Below are positions 17,289 through 27,203 of a stretch of DNA of 64,000 nucleotides, in pieces (positions within the stretch are counted from its first letter, which is position 1; the number at the start of each line of letters is the position of its first letter). The translations under genes were made by a program, and so were the position numbers. Under the pieces are notes generated by a model, which worked only from the letters and a program-made list of their open reading frames with translations, was not told where the DNA came from and made no database searches. Source of the DNA: Cohnella sp. OV330. Lineage in GTDB: Bacteria > Bacillota > Bacilli > Paenibacillales > Paenibacillaceae. The DNA lies in assembly GCF_900112065.1 (NCBI RefSeq), contig NZ_FOKE01000007.1, forward strand, positions 308,277-372,276, written 5' to 3'.

Positions 17289-18281
17289 TTAGAAAAGCGC
17301 GTTGTCGCGGTCGATGCGGCGGACGATATAGTTGGCGGACACGACGGTAATGAGGCCGACGAACGATTGCAGGAATCCGACGGCGGCCGCCGAGTTGATG
17401 TCGCCGAGCTTCGTTAGCGCGCGATAGACGTAAGTGTCGATGATGTCCGTCGTCGGGAAGTTCGGTCCGACATTGTTCGGGATGAAGTAGTGAAGCCCGA
17501 AGTCTCCGCGGAATATGTTGCCGAGTCCGAGAATGAACAGGATGATGACGAGCGGCTTGAGCAGCGGGAGCGTGATCCGGGTCATCATCTGGATGCGGGT
17601 CGCGCCGTCGAGCTTGGCGGCCTCATAGTATTCCGTGCTGATGCCCGTCATGCCGGCATAGTAGACGAGCGTAGAGAAGCCTACGCCTTTCCACAGCGCG
17701 ATTAACGGCAAAATGTAAATCCACGGCGCCGTCTCCAAATACCAGTTGTGCTCGGGCAAGCCAAGAAACGCGAGCACTTTGTTGGCGAAGCCGTTCTCGA
17801 AGTCGAGAAACGCGTTGCCGATGTAGCCGACGAGCACCATCGAGAGGAAAAAGGGGAGGAACAGCACCGTCTGGTAGATTTTCATCAGTCGTCCCGACAG
17901 CTCGTTCAGCAGCAGCGCCAGCAGCAGCGCCGCGATCGTCCCCGTAATAATGTAGGCGAAGTTGTACAGAAGCGTATTGCGAATGATCCGGTACGCGTCC
18001 TCCGCCTTGAACAAAAACTCGAAATTGCGAAACCCTACCCACTCGCTTCCGAAAATGCCGCGGTCATATCTGAAGTTTTTGAACGCCAGAATGAGGCCGA
18101 TCATCGGCAGGTACGCGATGACGAGCTTGAATAGAATGCCGGGCAGCGCGAGGATGAGCAGCTCCCGGTTTTTGCGGAACAACCGGATCTCGTTGCGAAT
18201 CCAGCTTGTTCGCCTTGCCTGCGGATCGCCCGGGACGGGGGAATCCGCGGCGCTAAGCTTGACGGGTTGGGTCTTGGCCAT
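17289..18281 (-). CDS. Carbohydrate ABC transporter permease (LplB type)
   Basis: 330-residue MalF/LplB-side permease with six membrane helices and an EAA loop (Y-E-A-A-K-L-D-G-A-T-R-I-Q). I placed the start at 18281 (M-A-K-T-Q-P-V-K) because a perfect GGAGGTGATC lies 8 bases ahead; the upstream in-frame ATG at 18296 overlaps that site and would put five residues inside it. First gene of the importer operon, downstream of the AraC-type regulator. Confidence 0.93.
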   Translation of the reverse strand: MAKTQPVKLSAADSPVPGDPQARRTSWIRNEIRLFRKNRELLILALPGILFKLVIAYLPMIGLILAFKNFRYDRGIFGSEWVGFRNFEFLFKAEDAYRIIRNTLLYNFAYIITGTIAALLLALLLNELSGRLMKIYQTVLFLPFFLSMVLVGYIGNAFLDFENGFANKVLAFLGLPEHNWYLETAPWIYILPLIALWKGVGFSTLVYYAGMTGISTEYYEAAKLDGATRIQMMTRITLPLLKPLVIILFILGLGNIFRGDFGLHYFIPNNVGPNFPTTDIIDTYVYRALTKLGDINSAAAVGFLQSFVGLITVVSANYIVRRIDRDNALF

Positions 18282-18334
18282 GGGGATCACCTCCATCTTG
18301 GATATGTCCCCATCATGCCATGCGCCGAATGCCG

Positions 18335-18357
18335 ATTATACGATTCGATGTTCGAAT
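18335..18357 (-). promoter_or_regulatory. Likely importer promoter with overlapping palindrome
   Basis: On the minus strand, TATAAT lies at 18340-18335. Directly upstream is a near-perfect palindrome of 7-base arms (18343-18357, ATTCGAT/TTCGAAT) in the -35 spacer. It could bind the AraC regulator encoded next door or a repressor. Confidence 0.45.
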
Positions 18358-18445
18358 AACTGTTCAGAGGGCGTGTATTAAATGCGAATTCATATGTTTT
18401 TTGGGAAAAAGGAAGCGGGATGGGGGAGTGGAGGCGGCAAATTAA

Positions 18446-18488
18446 CGTAAAAAAGAACGAAGCGGCATCGCGCCGGCATCGTTCTTTA
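18446..18488 (-). terminator. Terminator of the second AraC-type regulator gene
   Basis: On the minus strand AAAGAACGA pairs with TCGTTCTTT around an inner GC-rich hairpin, then TTTTTTAC. It separates the regulator gene from the importer operon. Confidence 0.85.
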
Positions 18489-18497
18489 TGTTTTGAT

Positions 18498-20828
18498 TCA
18501 TGAACTCAGCGACCGCTTAATTCGATATTCCTTGGGCGTACTTCCGAATTTGCCCTTGAACAGGCGGAAAAAGTAGCTTTGGTTCGAGTAGCCGCATTTG
18601 TCCATGATGTCCGCGATCGTATCGTCGGTCTGGAGCAGCAGCATGCGCGCATGGGCAAGCCGCACCTCGTTCATATACTCCGTGACCGTCGTGCCGCATT
18701 GGTCCTTGAACAGCTTGCCCACGTAGGCCGAGGTCAGCTTGACGGTGGAAGCGATCGACTGCTGGCTGAGATTCGGATCCTGAAACTTCTGCTCGATGAG
18801 CGTCTTGATCGTTCCGACGATCCATTCGTAGCGCTCCGCGCCGGGCGCGCGCTGCGCATCGCAGATTTGGGCGCATGCGGACAGGAAGGACATATAGATG
18901 TCCTCTAGCGAACGATCGCCCTCCGTGATCCTCGGGATTTGCTCGGGATCGACGGAGATGGAGGCGAGCCTGTTGTTGATCATGTCTGTCGCCGTATTTT
19001 TAACGGCCCACGCGAGATCGGATACGGCGCGCAGCATGTCGTCGTACTGAAAATCAGCGAGCAGGGCGAACGCCTTTTCGAGCTCGCCGCCCGCGTTCGT
19101 CAATTGTCCCTTTTTCAGCGCTTCGGTCAATCTCCGCTCGATGTCCGGAGGCAGCGTCCGCCGCCCGCCGGATAGATTGGCGCGCACGTCCTCGGGCAGA
19201 ATGATCGACTTGTAGCCCTGGGCGAACATATACAAGCAAAGCTGGTAGGACTGGCGGTACGCGGCGGAGAGCTGACTCAGCCTGGAGACGGGCTCGCCGA
19301 TGCCGCAGGTCACCGACAGTCCGTAATACCGCTCGATCGTATCCTGGATATCCCGCACGATCGGCCGCGCCGCCTCCATGCCCGCATCTACGCCGGGACC
19401 GGACAGAATGAGCACCGATTGCCCGTCGTGCATATCGACGGTTTCGCAGCGGTACGCGGCGGATAGCTGTTCATGGGCGATATTGAGGATGGCGAAGGCA
19501 TGGAGCCTTCGGGCGGAAGGCGTCGTCGCGCGCGCGTAGTCGGCGTACCGGTCGATCCGAAGGACGCAGGCGCAGTAGGGGCCGACGCTAGCGAGCTGCA
19601 GACCGTGGCGTTCGATCAGCTGGGCCATGTCCGCTTCGGGGATGCTGCCGCCGTCCGATAGAAACGTCCGCAAATAATGCTTTTCGACGATCTGCTCGGC
19701 GCTGATCTCCCGTAGCTTCTCCGACAGCCGCAGCACGTTGTCCCCCATGAGGTCGAGCTCGTTCGCGCCGCCGCCCGTCGCCCCGACCTTGAGGTGCGGA
19801 CGAATTCGGTGCAGCATCGCGTCGATCGGACCGTACAGCTTGAACGACAGCCAAAAGGATACGGCCGCCGCGATCAACAGAAAAGCGCCCGTCACGAGCA
19901 GCGCCTTTTCGCGCGATTCCCGGACTTCCTTCATGAGCGGCGCGTAGGGCTGAATGTACAGTATCGTCCAGTCGCCGATCCCCCGCATAAAGGTGACGAT
20001 GCTCTTGCCGTCGCCCGCGTTGCCGACGACGAATCCGGACGACGCGTCCCGATCGGGAGCGGTCCCGGCGACCAGCGCCGTCACGGCTTCAGGCTTAGGC
20101 GCGTACACGCCGCCCGATTGACCGTCCGACAGCAGTCGGCCGTCCGGCGTACGGATGAAGATCGCGCCCTGGCCGCTGCCGGTCCCGTTCATCCGGCGCA
20201 GGCTGTCGAACACCCAATCCGGCTTGATATAGAGGATAAGCGCGGATTCCTTGCCGTCATAGGCTCGGAGCGCGTCCGTGACGATAAACGCGAACGCGTC
20301 GACGCCTCCGCTTGCTCGGCCCAGGCTGACGGGGATGAGCCTTGAGGTCGGCAGCGGCTCGGGCGAACGGAGCAGCCAATCGAGCATCCTTCGCTTCGTC
20401 TCGCCCCCGTCCACGAGAAATTCGCTCGAGGAGCCGTACAGCTCGCCGCTTCCCGCGTTATAGACGGCCATCGAATGCAGGAAGGAGGAGCTCTCCATCA
20501 GCTTTTCCATTTCGTTGTAACCGCGAATGTAATCCATCGGCGGGAGCGGCTCCGAGTACATGAGCGGAATCAGAAAGTTGTCGCCGTATGCGAACGTGGA
20601 CAGCCGCACGATAATCTCGTTCATATAGGACAGATTGTATTGAATCTGCGTCAACACCTTCAGGTTGGAATCCTCCTGCACGCTTCGGACGGATCGCTCG
20701 AGCACGTAGGAATTGACGGCGGACAGGCCTGTCAGGATGAGCGCCATGGCGATCATGATCGAGAACAGGACGCGTTGAAAATATCGCCTGGACTTATAAA
20801 ACCCGAATCCGAACCCGAATCCTTTCAT
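18498..20828 (-). CDS. Membrane-bound AraC-family regulator with extracellular sensor (YesS type)
   Basis: 776 residues, same layout as the regulator at 10957: membrane helix at about 15-38, extracellular sensor to about 290, second helix at about 305-325, and a C-terminal AraC domain (about 670-776, ending F-G-S-T-P-K-E-Y-R-I-K). It lies immediately upstream of the sugar importer operon and is its likely activator. The N-terminus has a run F-G-F-G-F-G-F encoded by short direct repeats. GGAAGGAG lies upstream of the start. The upstream region carries a cre-like site. Confidence 0.9.
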   Translation of the reverse strand: MKGFGFGFGFYKSRRYFQRVLFSIMIAMALILTGLSAVNSYVLERSVRSVQEDSNLKVLTQIQYNLSYMNEIIVRLSTFAYGDNFLIPLMYSEPLPPMDYIRGYNEMEKLMESSSFLHSMAVYNAGSGELYGSSSEFLVDGGETKRRMLDWLLRSPEPLPTSRLIPVSLGRASGGVDAFAFIVTDALRAYDGKESALILYIKPDWVFDSLRRMNGTGSGQGAIFIRTPDGRLLSDGQSGGVYAPKPEAVTALVAGTAPDRDASSGFVVGNAGDGKSIVTFMRGIGDWTILYIQPYAPLMKEVRESREKALLVTGAFLLIAAAVSFWLSFKLYGPIDAMLHRIRPHLKVGATGGGANELDLMGDNVLRLSEKLREISAEQIVEKHYLRTFLSDGGSIPEADMAQLIERHGLQLASVGPYCACVLRIDRYADYARATTPSARRLHAFAILNIAHEQLSAAYRCETVDMHDGQSVLILSGPGVDAGMEAARPIVRDIQDTIERYYGLSVTCGIGEPVSRLSQLSAAYRQSYQLCLYMFAQGYKSIILPEDVRANLSGGRRTLPPDIERRLTEALKKGQLTNAGGELEKAFALLADFQYDDMLRAVSDLAWAVKNTATDMINNRLASISVDPEQIPRITEGDRSLEDIYMSFLSACAQICDAQRAPGAERYEWIVGTIKTLIEQKFQDPNLSQQSIASTVKLTSAYVGKLFKDQCGTTVTEYMNEVRLAHARMLLLQTDDTIADIMDKCGYSNQSYFFRLFKGKFGSTPKEYRIKRSLSS

Positions 20829-21134
20829 CGCTTCGCACTCCTTCCCGCCGCGGGCCTGATTTCTCTATTTTTAAATGGAAACGCTTTGAATTGCAACCGG
20901 TTGCTTGAAAGAATTTCGCAGGATGCTCGGCAGGCGGAACGGAGTTATTGATGGATTTCATAGCCCCATTGGCTTGCTTTTCCAACTTTGTACAGTTTCT
21001 CCGCGGACCGCGCCGTGGCACGATGGAGTCACGGAGGAGGTGAGTGCGGCGCCGTCGAATATAAAGCCCGCAGCGCGGGCTAGCGACACGGAGCGAAGCG
21101 AAGCCATGCCATCTTAATTTGAAAAGAGGGATTC
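20829..21134. promoter_or_regulatory. Divergent control region with cre-like site and LacI-type palindrome
   Basis: 306-base gap between the AraC-type regulator (minus) and the secreted beta-helix gene (plus). ATGGAAACGCTTTGA (20875-20889) matches the CcpA cre consensus WTGNAARCGNWWNCA at 14 of 15 places. Next to it GCAACCGGTTGC (20893-20904) is a perfect 12-bp palindrome with the central CpG usual for LacI/GalR operators. A short GC hairpin (AGCCCGC/GCGGGCT) lies near 21064. These suggest carbon catabolite control of one or both genes. Confidence 0.6.
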
Positions 21135-24100
21135 GTGAAGATGTCCAAGAGGAACGGTTTGTCGGCCAGATTCAATCGTAAAGCTGCCGGCGTGTTCTGC
21201 GCACTGACGATCCTGGCGCCGGTGATTCCGGCACCTGCCGCGTTTGCCGCCACGGTTAATGTAACCGCTTACGGCGCGAACGGAGGAGATTCCGCGGACG
21301 ATCTGACGGCCATTCAAAACGCGATCAATGCCGCGGCGAGCGGCGACACGGTCTACGTCCCGTCCGGTACCTACTATTTATCCGGGAGCCTCCAAGGCAA
21401 GACGGGGATCAAGCTCCTCGGCCAGGGCCGGGACACGACGATCCTCAAGTACAACGGCACCGGCACGGGCGCCATGGTCTCGCTCAATAATACGAGCAAC
21501 GTCGAGATCGGCGCCTTGACGCTCGACGCCAACAACAGCACGACGCTCGACGCGGGCATCTGGGGCGAGCCGGGGAGCGGGCACAACATCCACGACAATC
21601 GCATCAAAAACCTGGCCAAGACGAGCGGCTTCGCGCCGTTCGGCATCCTGATGTCGGCGGCCCCGAACGTAACGATCAAAAACAACGACTTCGTCAACAT
21701 GGGCACGGGCTCGATGTGGGGCGCGGCGATGCGGGTCGGCTGGGGCTCGAACGCGCCGGTCATCGAAGGCAACACGATCGCGAATACGGGCCGCGGCGGC
21801 ATCTTCGTCAACGACGGCGTCGACGGCGCGGTCATCCGGAACAACGTCATTACCGGCTCGGGCATTTTCAACGAAGGACTCGGCATCGAGCTGCATACGA
21901 ACGTCAACCATTCGATCGTAGAGGACAATCAGGTCGACCACTGGCTGTCCGTCGTCCGTTCGGAGTATAACGCGATCCGGCGCAACACGGTGCATACGAC
22001 CGACAGCACGGTGAAGGGCATCGGACTCGAGATCATGTCCAACCACTCCGTGACATCCGACAATCTCGTCGACGGCGGCCAGCAGGTCGGCATGCAGCAA
22101 TCGCCGGGCACCGGCTACCAGCTGTGGAATTACAACACGATCAAAAACATCGTCATGTGGGGGATGCAGCTGCAGGGCGAGGGCACGGGCGAGACGGAGC
22201 AGTTCCAATACTTCTATAAGAACACGATCAAGGACGGACCGATCGGCAATCCCGCCGCCGCCTATCCCGGCTACGACGGCAACGCGGTCCGCATCCACGG
22301 CAACTCGAAGAACATCACCTTCGACAGCAATACGATCACGAACAACGGCCGCAAGGCGATCGAGATTACGACCGCCGCGGGCACGGACCGCATCAGCTTC
22401 GTCAACAACATCATCACGAACAACGGCGGCCCGTCCATCGACCAGTATCCGTCGTCCGCGTCGGATCTCGAATGGGCGAACAATACGGTCACGGGCAACG
22501 GCACCAACACGCAGCTGACGAGCCGCGGCTACGCGGGCGACGCCAAGCCGACCGCGAACTTCACGGCGCCGACGAGCGTGCAGCTCGGACAGTCCGTGAC
22601 GTTCACCAACACGTCGTCCGACAACGGCTCGATCGCCGAGAACCTGTGGGACTTCGGCGAAGGCGTGCCGGTCACGACAGTCAGCCCGACCTACACGTAC
22701 CAGAAGGCGGGCAACTACCGCGTATCGCTCGTCGTATGGGACAACACGGGCCGCGCCAACATCAAGGAGCAGACGATCAACGTCTTCTCGGGACCGCCCG
22801 ACACGACTGCGCCGAGCGCGCCTTCCGGCTTGACCGCGCCGTCCAAGTCCAACGTGACGGTCAACCTGTCCTGGACCGCATCCACGGATAACGTCGGCGT
22901 CATCGGCTACGACGTCTACCGGAACGGCACGCTGCTGGGCTCCACGACCGGTGCGACGACATACAACGTGTCGGGTCTCACGCCGAGCACGACGTACGCG
23001 TTTACGGTCAAGGCGAGAGACGCGGCGGGCAATGTCTCCGCGGCCAGCAACACGCTGTCCGTTACGACGGACGCCGGCGATACGCAGGCCCCGACGGCCC
23101 CGACCGGTCTGTCCTACACGGCGAAGACCGACACGAGCATCACGCTGACGTGGAACGCGTCCACGGACAACATGGGCGTGACCGGCTACAACATCTACAA
23201 CGGCTCGACCCAGATCGGCTCCACGACCGGCGCTGTTTCGATCACGCTGACGGGCCTGAGTCCGAGCACGGCTTACACGCTGACGGTCAAGGCGAAGGAC
23301 GCCTCCAACAATATCTCGGCGGCGAGCGGCGCGATCACCGTCACGACCAACCCGCTCGCGAACTGGGTGAACTGCGCGGGCGAGAACAATCCGTGCAACT
23401 TCACCGGCACGAAGGAAGTGCGCTATGGCGCCAACGGCAGCTATGCGTACGGCACTTATACGACGACCGTCATGTGCTCGAACAACGGCTTCGGCGTCGA
23501 TCCGGCGCCAGGCTATTACAAGACTTGCGACGTGAACATGGCCAGCGGCGGCGGCACAAGCGATACGCAGGCGCCGACGGCACCTACCGGCCTGACGTCG
23601 CCGTCCAAGACCGCGAATTCCGTGAATCTGTCGTGGACGGCATCGACGGACAACGTCGGCGTGACGGGCTACAACATTTACAACGGCAGCGCGCTGGCAG
23701 GCACGACGACCGGCGCCACGACCTACGCAGTGACGGGCCTCTCGGCCAGCACGGCGTACAGCTTCACGGTCAAGGCGAAGGACGCCGCGGGCAATCTGTC
23801 GGCCGCCAGCAACACGCTGTCGGTGACGACGAACGCGCCGGCGGGCGACACGCAAGCGCCGACGGCGCCGACGGGCCTGACGTCTCCGTCGAAGACGGCG
23901 AACAGCGTCAGCCTGTCGTGGACGGCGTCGACGGACAATGTCGGCGTGACGGGATACGACGTGTATAACGGCAGTGCGCTGGCGGGCTCTACGACCGGCG
24001 CGACGACTTACACCGTGACGGGGCTGTCGGCGAGCACGGCCTACAGCTTCACGGTCAAAGCGAAGGATGCCGCAGGCAATCAATCGGCGGCCAGCAGCGC

Positions 24101-24617
24101 GCTGTCGGTGACGACCAACGCCTCCGGCGGCACGACGCCGACGGGCTCCATCGTCCGCGAGTACTGGACCGGCATCACGGGCCCGACCGTTGCCAGCATC
24201 CCGGTATCGACGACGCCGACGGGCACGGCGGTACTGACCAGCTTCAAGGGTCCTACCAACTGGGGCGATAACTACGGCGACCGGATTCGCGGCTATATCG
24301 TCCCGACCGTGACCGGCACGTACCAGTTCGCCATCGCGGGGGACAACAACAGCCAGCTGTACCTCAGCACGGACAGCACCGCAGGCAACAAGGTCATGAT
24401 CGGCGAAGTCGTCGACTGGACCAATGAAGAAGAATGGGGACGAAACGCGTCGACGCAGCAGTCCGGCTCCATTACGCTGACGGCGGGCCAGCGCTACTAC
24501 GTCGAAGTGCTGCACAAGGAAGAGGGCGGCGGCGACCACGTGGCGGTCGGCTGGAAGACGCCGGGCGCCAGCTCTTTCGTCGTCATCGACGGCGCGTATC
24601 TGGCGCCGCTTCAATAA
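21135..24617 (+). CDS. Secreted multidomain beta-helix protein (PKD, FN3, PA14 domains)
   Basis: 1160-residue exported protein, probably a polysaccharide lyase or hydrolase. A signal peptide ends near A-A-F-A-A (about residue 39). Residues 40-465 start with V-T-A-Y-G-A-N-G-G-D-S-A-D-D and have many N-N-x-I-x-N repeats: a pectate-lyase-like right-handed beta-helix. Then come a PKD domain (about 475-555), two fibronectin III domains, a short Cys-containing module (about 741-800, C-A-G-E-N-N-P-C), two more fibronectin III domains and a PA14 domain (about 1005-1158). The last four types bind or space carbohydrate. Start is GTG 21135; ATG 21141 is equally possible. The substrate is not identifiable. 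Confidence 0.85.
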   Translation: MKMSKRNGLSARFNRKAAGVFCALTILAPVIPAPAAFAATVNVTAYGANGGDSADDLTAIQNAINAAASGDTVYVPSGTYYLSGSLQGKTGIKLLGQGRDTTILKYNGTGTGAMVSLNNTSNVEIGALTLDANNSTTLDAGIWGEPGSGHNIHDNRIKNLAKTSGFAPFGILMSAAPNVTIKNNDFVNMGTGSMWGAAMRVGWGSNAPVIEGNTIANTGRGGIFVNDGVDGAVIRNNVITGSGIFNEGLGIELHTNVNHSIVEDNQVDHWLSVVRSEYNAIRRNTVHTTDSTVKGIGLEIMSNHSVTSDNLVDGGQQVGMQQSPGTGYQLWNYNTIKNIVMWGMQLQGEGTGETEQFQYFYKNTIKDGPIGNPAAAYPGYDGNAVRIHGNSKNITFDSNTITNNGRKAIEITTAAGTDRISFVNNIITNNGGPSIDQYPSSASDLEWANNTVTGNGTNTQLTSRGYAGDAKPTANFTAPTSVQLGQSVTFTNTSSDNGSIAENLWDFGEGVPVTTVSPTYTYQKAGNYRVSLVVWDNTGRANIKEQTINVFSGPPDTTAPSAPSGLTAPSKSNVTVNLSWTASTDNVGVIGYDVYRNGTLLGSTTGATTYNVSGLTPSTTYAFTVKARDAAGNVSAASNTLSVTTDAGDTQAPTAPTGLSYTAKTDTSITLTWNASTDNMGVTGYNIYNGSTQIGSTTGAVSITLTGLSPSTAYTLTVKAKDASNNISAASGAITVTTNPLANWVNCAGENNPCNFTGTKEVRYGANGSYAYGTYTTTVMCSNNGFGVDPAPGYYKTCDVNMASGGGTSDTQAPTAPTGLTSPSKTANSVNLSWTASTDNVGVTGYNIYNGSALAGTTTGATTYAVTGLSASTAYSFTVKAKDAAGNLSAASNTLSVTTNAPAGDTQAPTAPTGLTSPSKTANSVSLSWTASTDNVGVTGYDVYNGSALAGSTTGATTYTVTGLSASTAYSFTVKAKDAAGNQSAASSALSVTTNASGGTTPTGSIVREYWTGITGPTVASIPVSTTPTGTAVLTSFKGPTNWGDNYGDRIRGYIVPTVTGTYQFAIAGDNNSQLYLSTDSTAGNKVMIGEVVDWTNEEEWGRNASTQQSGSITLTAGQRYYVEVLHKEEGGGDHVAVGWKTPGASSFVVIDGAYLAPLQ

Positions 24618-24640
24618 TCGAATCGGACTGTCCTGACGGA

Positions 24641-24683
24641 GGCAGCCGGCAAGCGGAGCGTTACGAGCCGCCTGCCGGCTGCC
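24641..24683 (+). terminator. Strong intercistronic hairpin
   Basis: GGCAGCCGGCA pairs with TGCCGGCTGCC, plus an inner GCGG/CCGC. It has no T-run, so it is more likely a processing or stability element, or a weak terminator, between the two beta-helix genes. Confidence 0.55.
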
Positions 24684-24738
24684 TTAGGACGGCGAAGGGG
24701 CATGACGGCATGCGCCGGAGAGGAGACGGACGACCGAT

Positions 24739-26958
24739 ATGGATGAACGGGAAAAAGGAATCGCGGACGGCGGGAGCGTTCGGACGGTTCGAGAGTATGG
24801 CGGGTTGGAAGGAGCCGTCGCTGAGATCTACGTCGACGCAGACTTCGACGCCGGCGTCGAGGCTGGCGGCAACGGCGTGGCGGCGGACGGCAGCGCCGCG
24901 CGTCCGTACACGACGCTGCAAGCCGCGCAGGCGGCAGCCCGCGCACTGGCGGCCGCCGGGTACGAAGGGCGAATCGTCGTCCGCATTCGCGCGGGGACGT
25001 ATACGCTGTCCGAGCCGCTGCGACTCGGCAGCGCGGATACGGGCGGCGGCCGCTGCCAGGTCGAATATCGCGGCGAGGAGAGCGGCGACGAACTGCCCGT
25101 TCTAAGCGGAGGCGTCGCGATCGCGGGCTGGACGCCGTGGCAAGACGGCATCTGGCGGGCGCCGGTGCCCGCAGGCTTGCGGCCGCGCACGCTTTACGCC
25201 GACGGCGCGCGTATCGCCAAGGCGCGGCTCCCAGCCGTCGGTTACTACGAGACGGGGCATGCGGCGGAGCCCGGAGGCGAGCGGGACGGCATCTACGTCG
25301 GAGAGCTGCCTGCGGGCGACGCGGCCGCGTTCGAAAAGGCCGCGCAAGACTGCGCAGGCATGCAGGCTTTCGTATGGCCAGGGGAAGGCGAGTGGAACTG
25401 GTTTTCCGAGACGATCCCCGTTCGCGAAGCGAAAGCCGAGACGCGGCGCATCGTCTTCGCGCGCCCGGCCACCTGGGGCATCGGCGGCGGTTCGCGCTAT
25501 TACTTGCAAGGCTCGCTCGCGTTTCTAAGGGAGCCGGGCCAATTTCATTTCGACGAAGCCGCCGGTATGCTCTATTACCGCCCCGTCACGGGAACGCCGC
25601 TCGAGCAGCGCGTGGTCGCGCCCGTACTCCATCGGGTCGTCGAGATCGTCGGGGACGGCGGGGAACGTCCGGTGTCAGGCATCGCCTTGCGCGGGCTGGA
25701 GCTGGCGCATACCGACTTTTACGACGACTACCGGATCGTCTCGGACGAAGAAGCCGCCAACACCGAGCCGGACGAACAGCGCAACGGGCTCGTCTACATT
25801 CGCGACGCCGATGCCGTCGAAGTCGACGGCTGCCGGCTCCGTTCTTCCGGTTCGTCGGGCGTGTTTCTCGATCGCTGCGCCTTGAACGTCAAACTCACGC
25901 GCAACGTCGTCGAGCACGTGGGCCATCACGGCATCTACGCGGTCGGCTACGCGCCGGGAGAGGGCGTTTTCCGCGATCCCGCATCCGCGAACCTGAACAG
26001 GGGGCATCTGATCGCGGACAACGTGATCCTGCACGGCGGCGAGCTGATCGGCCATGGCGCGGGCATCCAGCTGTATCAATGCGGCGGCTGCGACATCGCG
26101 CACAACCGGATCGCCCACATGCCGCGGTACGGCATCTCGATGAAGGGCGTCCGCCAAGGGGCGATGCCGCCGACGCTATGGGGCATTCCCGTTACGTGGG
26201 ATAATCATTACGACTTTCTTTTCGCGCGGGACAATCTGATCCGATACAACGACATTTCGGACGTCATGACCGACAGCCAGGACGGGGGCTTGATCGAATC
26301 GTGGGGCGTCGGGCTCGGCAATCGGATCCATGGCAACAGGCTGCACCACAGCGGCATCCGTTTTTCGTTCGGCTTCGGCATTTATCTCGACGACGCATCG
26401 GACGGCTTTACGGTTACGCACAACGTACTCGATCATCTCTACGGCGCGAATACGGGCAAGCTTTGGATGGCGATTTTCGCCAAGGGCATCGGCAACGCGA
26501 TCGCGAACAACCTGATCGTCGACAACGCGGACGCCGTGAACGCGATCGGCACGCAGGAGATGGTCGGGGAGGCGAACCGGGACCTGACGATCGAGCGCAA
26601 CATCGTATCGAATTCCGGTCGGATGTTCTGCTTCGTCAACTGGAGCCCGGATCGTCTTGCGCGCGCGGACCGCAATTTGTATTGGAACGGCGGCGCGCCG
26701 CGGACGGTATCGGGCGAGCTGCCGGCGCCCGCCGTATCGCTCGGGGAGAATCCCGCATGGGGCTTCGATTACGATTGGGAGACATGGCTCTCCGTCTCCG
26801 GGGGCCGCTTCGAAGCGAATTCGCTCGTCGCCGATCCTTTGTTCGCCGCAGGCGAGGAAGGCGGCTACCGGCTGCGGCCGGATTCGCCCGCCTACGGCTT
26901 GGGTTGGGAAGACATCGACTGGTCGCTGATCGGGCCCAGGCGCCGCCAGCGCGATTGA
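24739..26958 (+). CDS. Right-handed beta-helix protein without signal peptide
   Basis: 739 residues. The N-terminal part (E-I-Y-V-D-A-D-F-D, then S-A-A-R-P-Y-T-T-L-Q-A-A-Q) is the usual opening of pectate-lyase-like helices. An inserted domain (about 110-310) precedes the helix repeats (about 320-660, R-N-V-V-E-H-V-G-H-H-G-I-Y and similar). Unlike the genes at 21135 and 30889 it has no signal peptide, suggesting action inside the cell, perhaps as an exo-acting glycosidase or epimerase. AGGAGAC precedes ATG 24739. It is 121 bases after the previous gene and is followed by a terminator. Confidence 0.75.
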   Translation: MDEREKGIADGGSVRTVREYGGLEGAVAEIYVDADFDAGVEAGGNGVAADGSAARPYTTLQAAQAAARALAAAGYEGRIVVRIRAGTYTLSEPLRLGSADTGGGRCQVEYRGEESGDELPVLSGGVAIAGWTPWQDGIWRAPVPAGLRPRTLYADGARIAKARLPAVGYYETGHAAEPGGERDGIYVGELPAGDAAAFEKAAQDCAGMQAFVWPGEGEWNWFSETIPVREAKAETRRIVFARPATWGIGGGSRYYLQGSLAFLREPGQFHFDEAAGMLYYRPVTGTPLEQRVVAPVLHRVVEIVGDGGERPVSGIALRGLELAHTDFYDDYRIVSDEEAANTEPDEQRNGLVYIRDADAVEVDGCRLRSSGSSGVFLDRCALNVKLTRNVVEHVGHHGIYAVGYAPGEGVFRDPASANLNRGHLIADNVILHGGELIGHGAGIQLYQCGGCDIAHNRIAHMPRYGISMKGVRQGAMPPTLWGIPVTWDNHYDFLFARDNLIRYNDISDVMTDSQDGGLIESWGVGLGNRIHGNRLHHSGIRFSFGFGIYLDDASDGFTVTHNVLDHLYGANTGKLWMAIFAKGIGNAIANNLIVDNADAVNAIGTQEMVGEANRDLTIERNIVSNSGRMFCFVNWSPDRLARADRNLYWNGGAPRTVSGELPAPAVSLGENPAWGFDYDWETWLSVSGGRFEANSLVADPLFAAGEEGGYRLRPDSPAYGLGWEDIDWSLIGPRRRQRD

Positions 26959-26999
26959 AATGCAAGAGTGAAGTGTTATCGCCATTGGCACGCCCAAAC

Positions 27000-27027
27000 G
27001 CCGCCGGACCTTTTCCGGCGGTTTTTG
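27000..27027 (+). terminator. Terminator after the beta-helix gene
   Basis: 8-bp stem CCGCCGGA/TCCGGCGG with a 5-base loop, then TTTTT. Confidence 0.9.
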
Positions 27028-27065
27028 GCATTCCCGGCTTTGTCGGCGCCGTCGCACGGACCGTC

Positions 27066-27106
27066 TATGATTTTTATCACATCGCGATTTCCCGAGGGGG
27101 TATAAG
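27066..27106 (+). promoter_or_regulatory. Fnr box and promoter of nirBD
   Basis: TATGATTTTTATCACA (27066-27081) matches the Bacillus Fnr/Crp-type site TGTGA-N6-TCACA at nine of ten conserved bases. TATAAG (27101-27106) is a good -10 box, placing the box centre about 40 bases before the expected start, the standard position for Fnr activation. There is no -35 box. Confidence 0.7.
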
Positions 27107-27203
27107 ATGAGAGCAGGAAAAACGCCAATTGCCCAGCCGATCGGCCGCGAGCGCAGTCGCGATCGTCGCCGTTCACGCTGTCGCAGCGAAAGGAAGTCAG
27201 GCC

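Noticed and set aside
21378..24614. 1078-codon open frame antisense to the secreted beta-helix gene
   Set aside because: Caused by GC-rich codon bias on the opposite strand; Arg/Asp/Val-rich translation without domains or a ribosome site.
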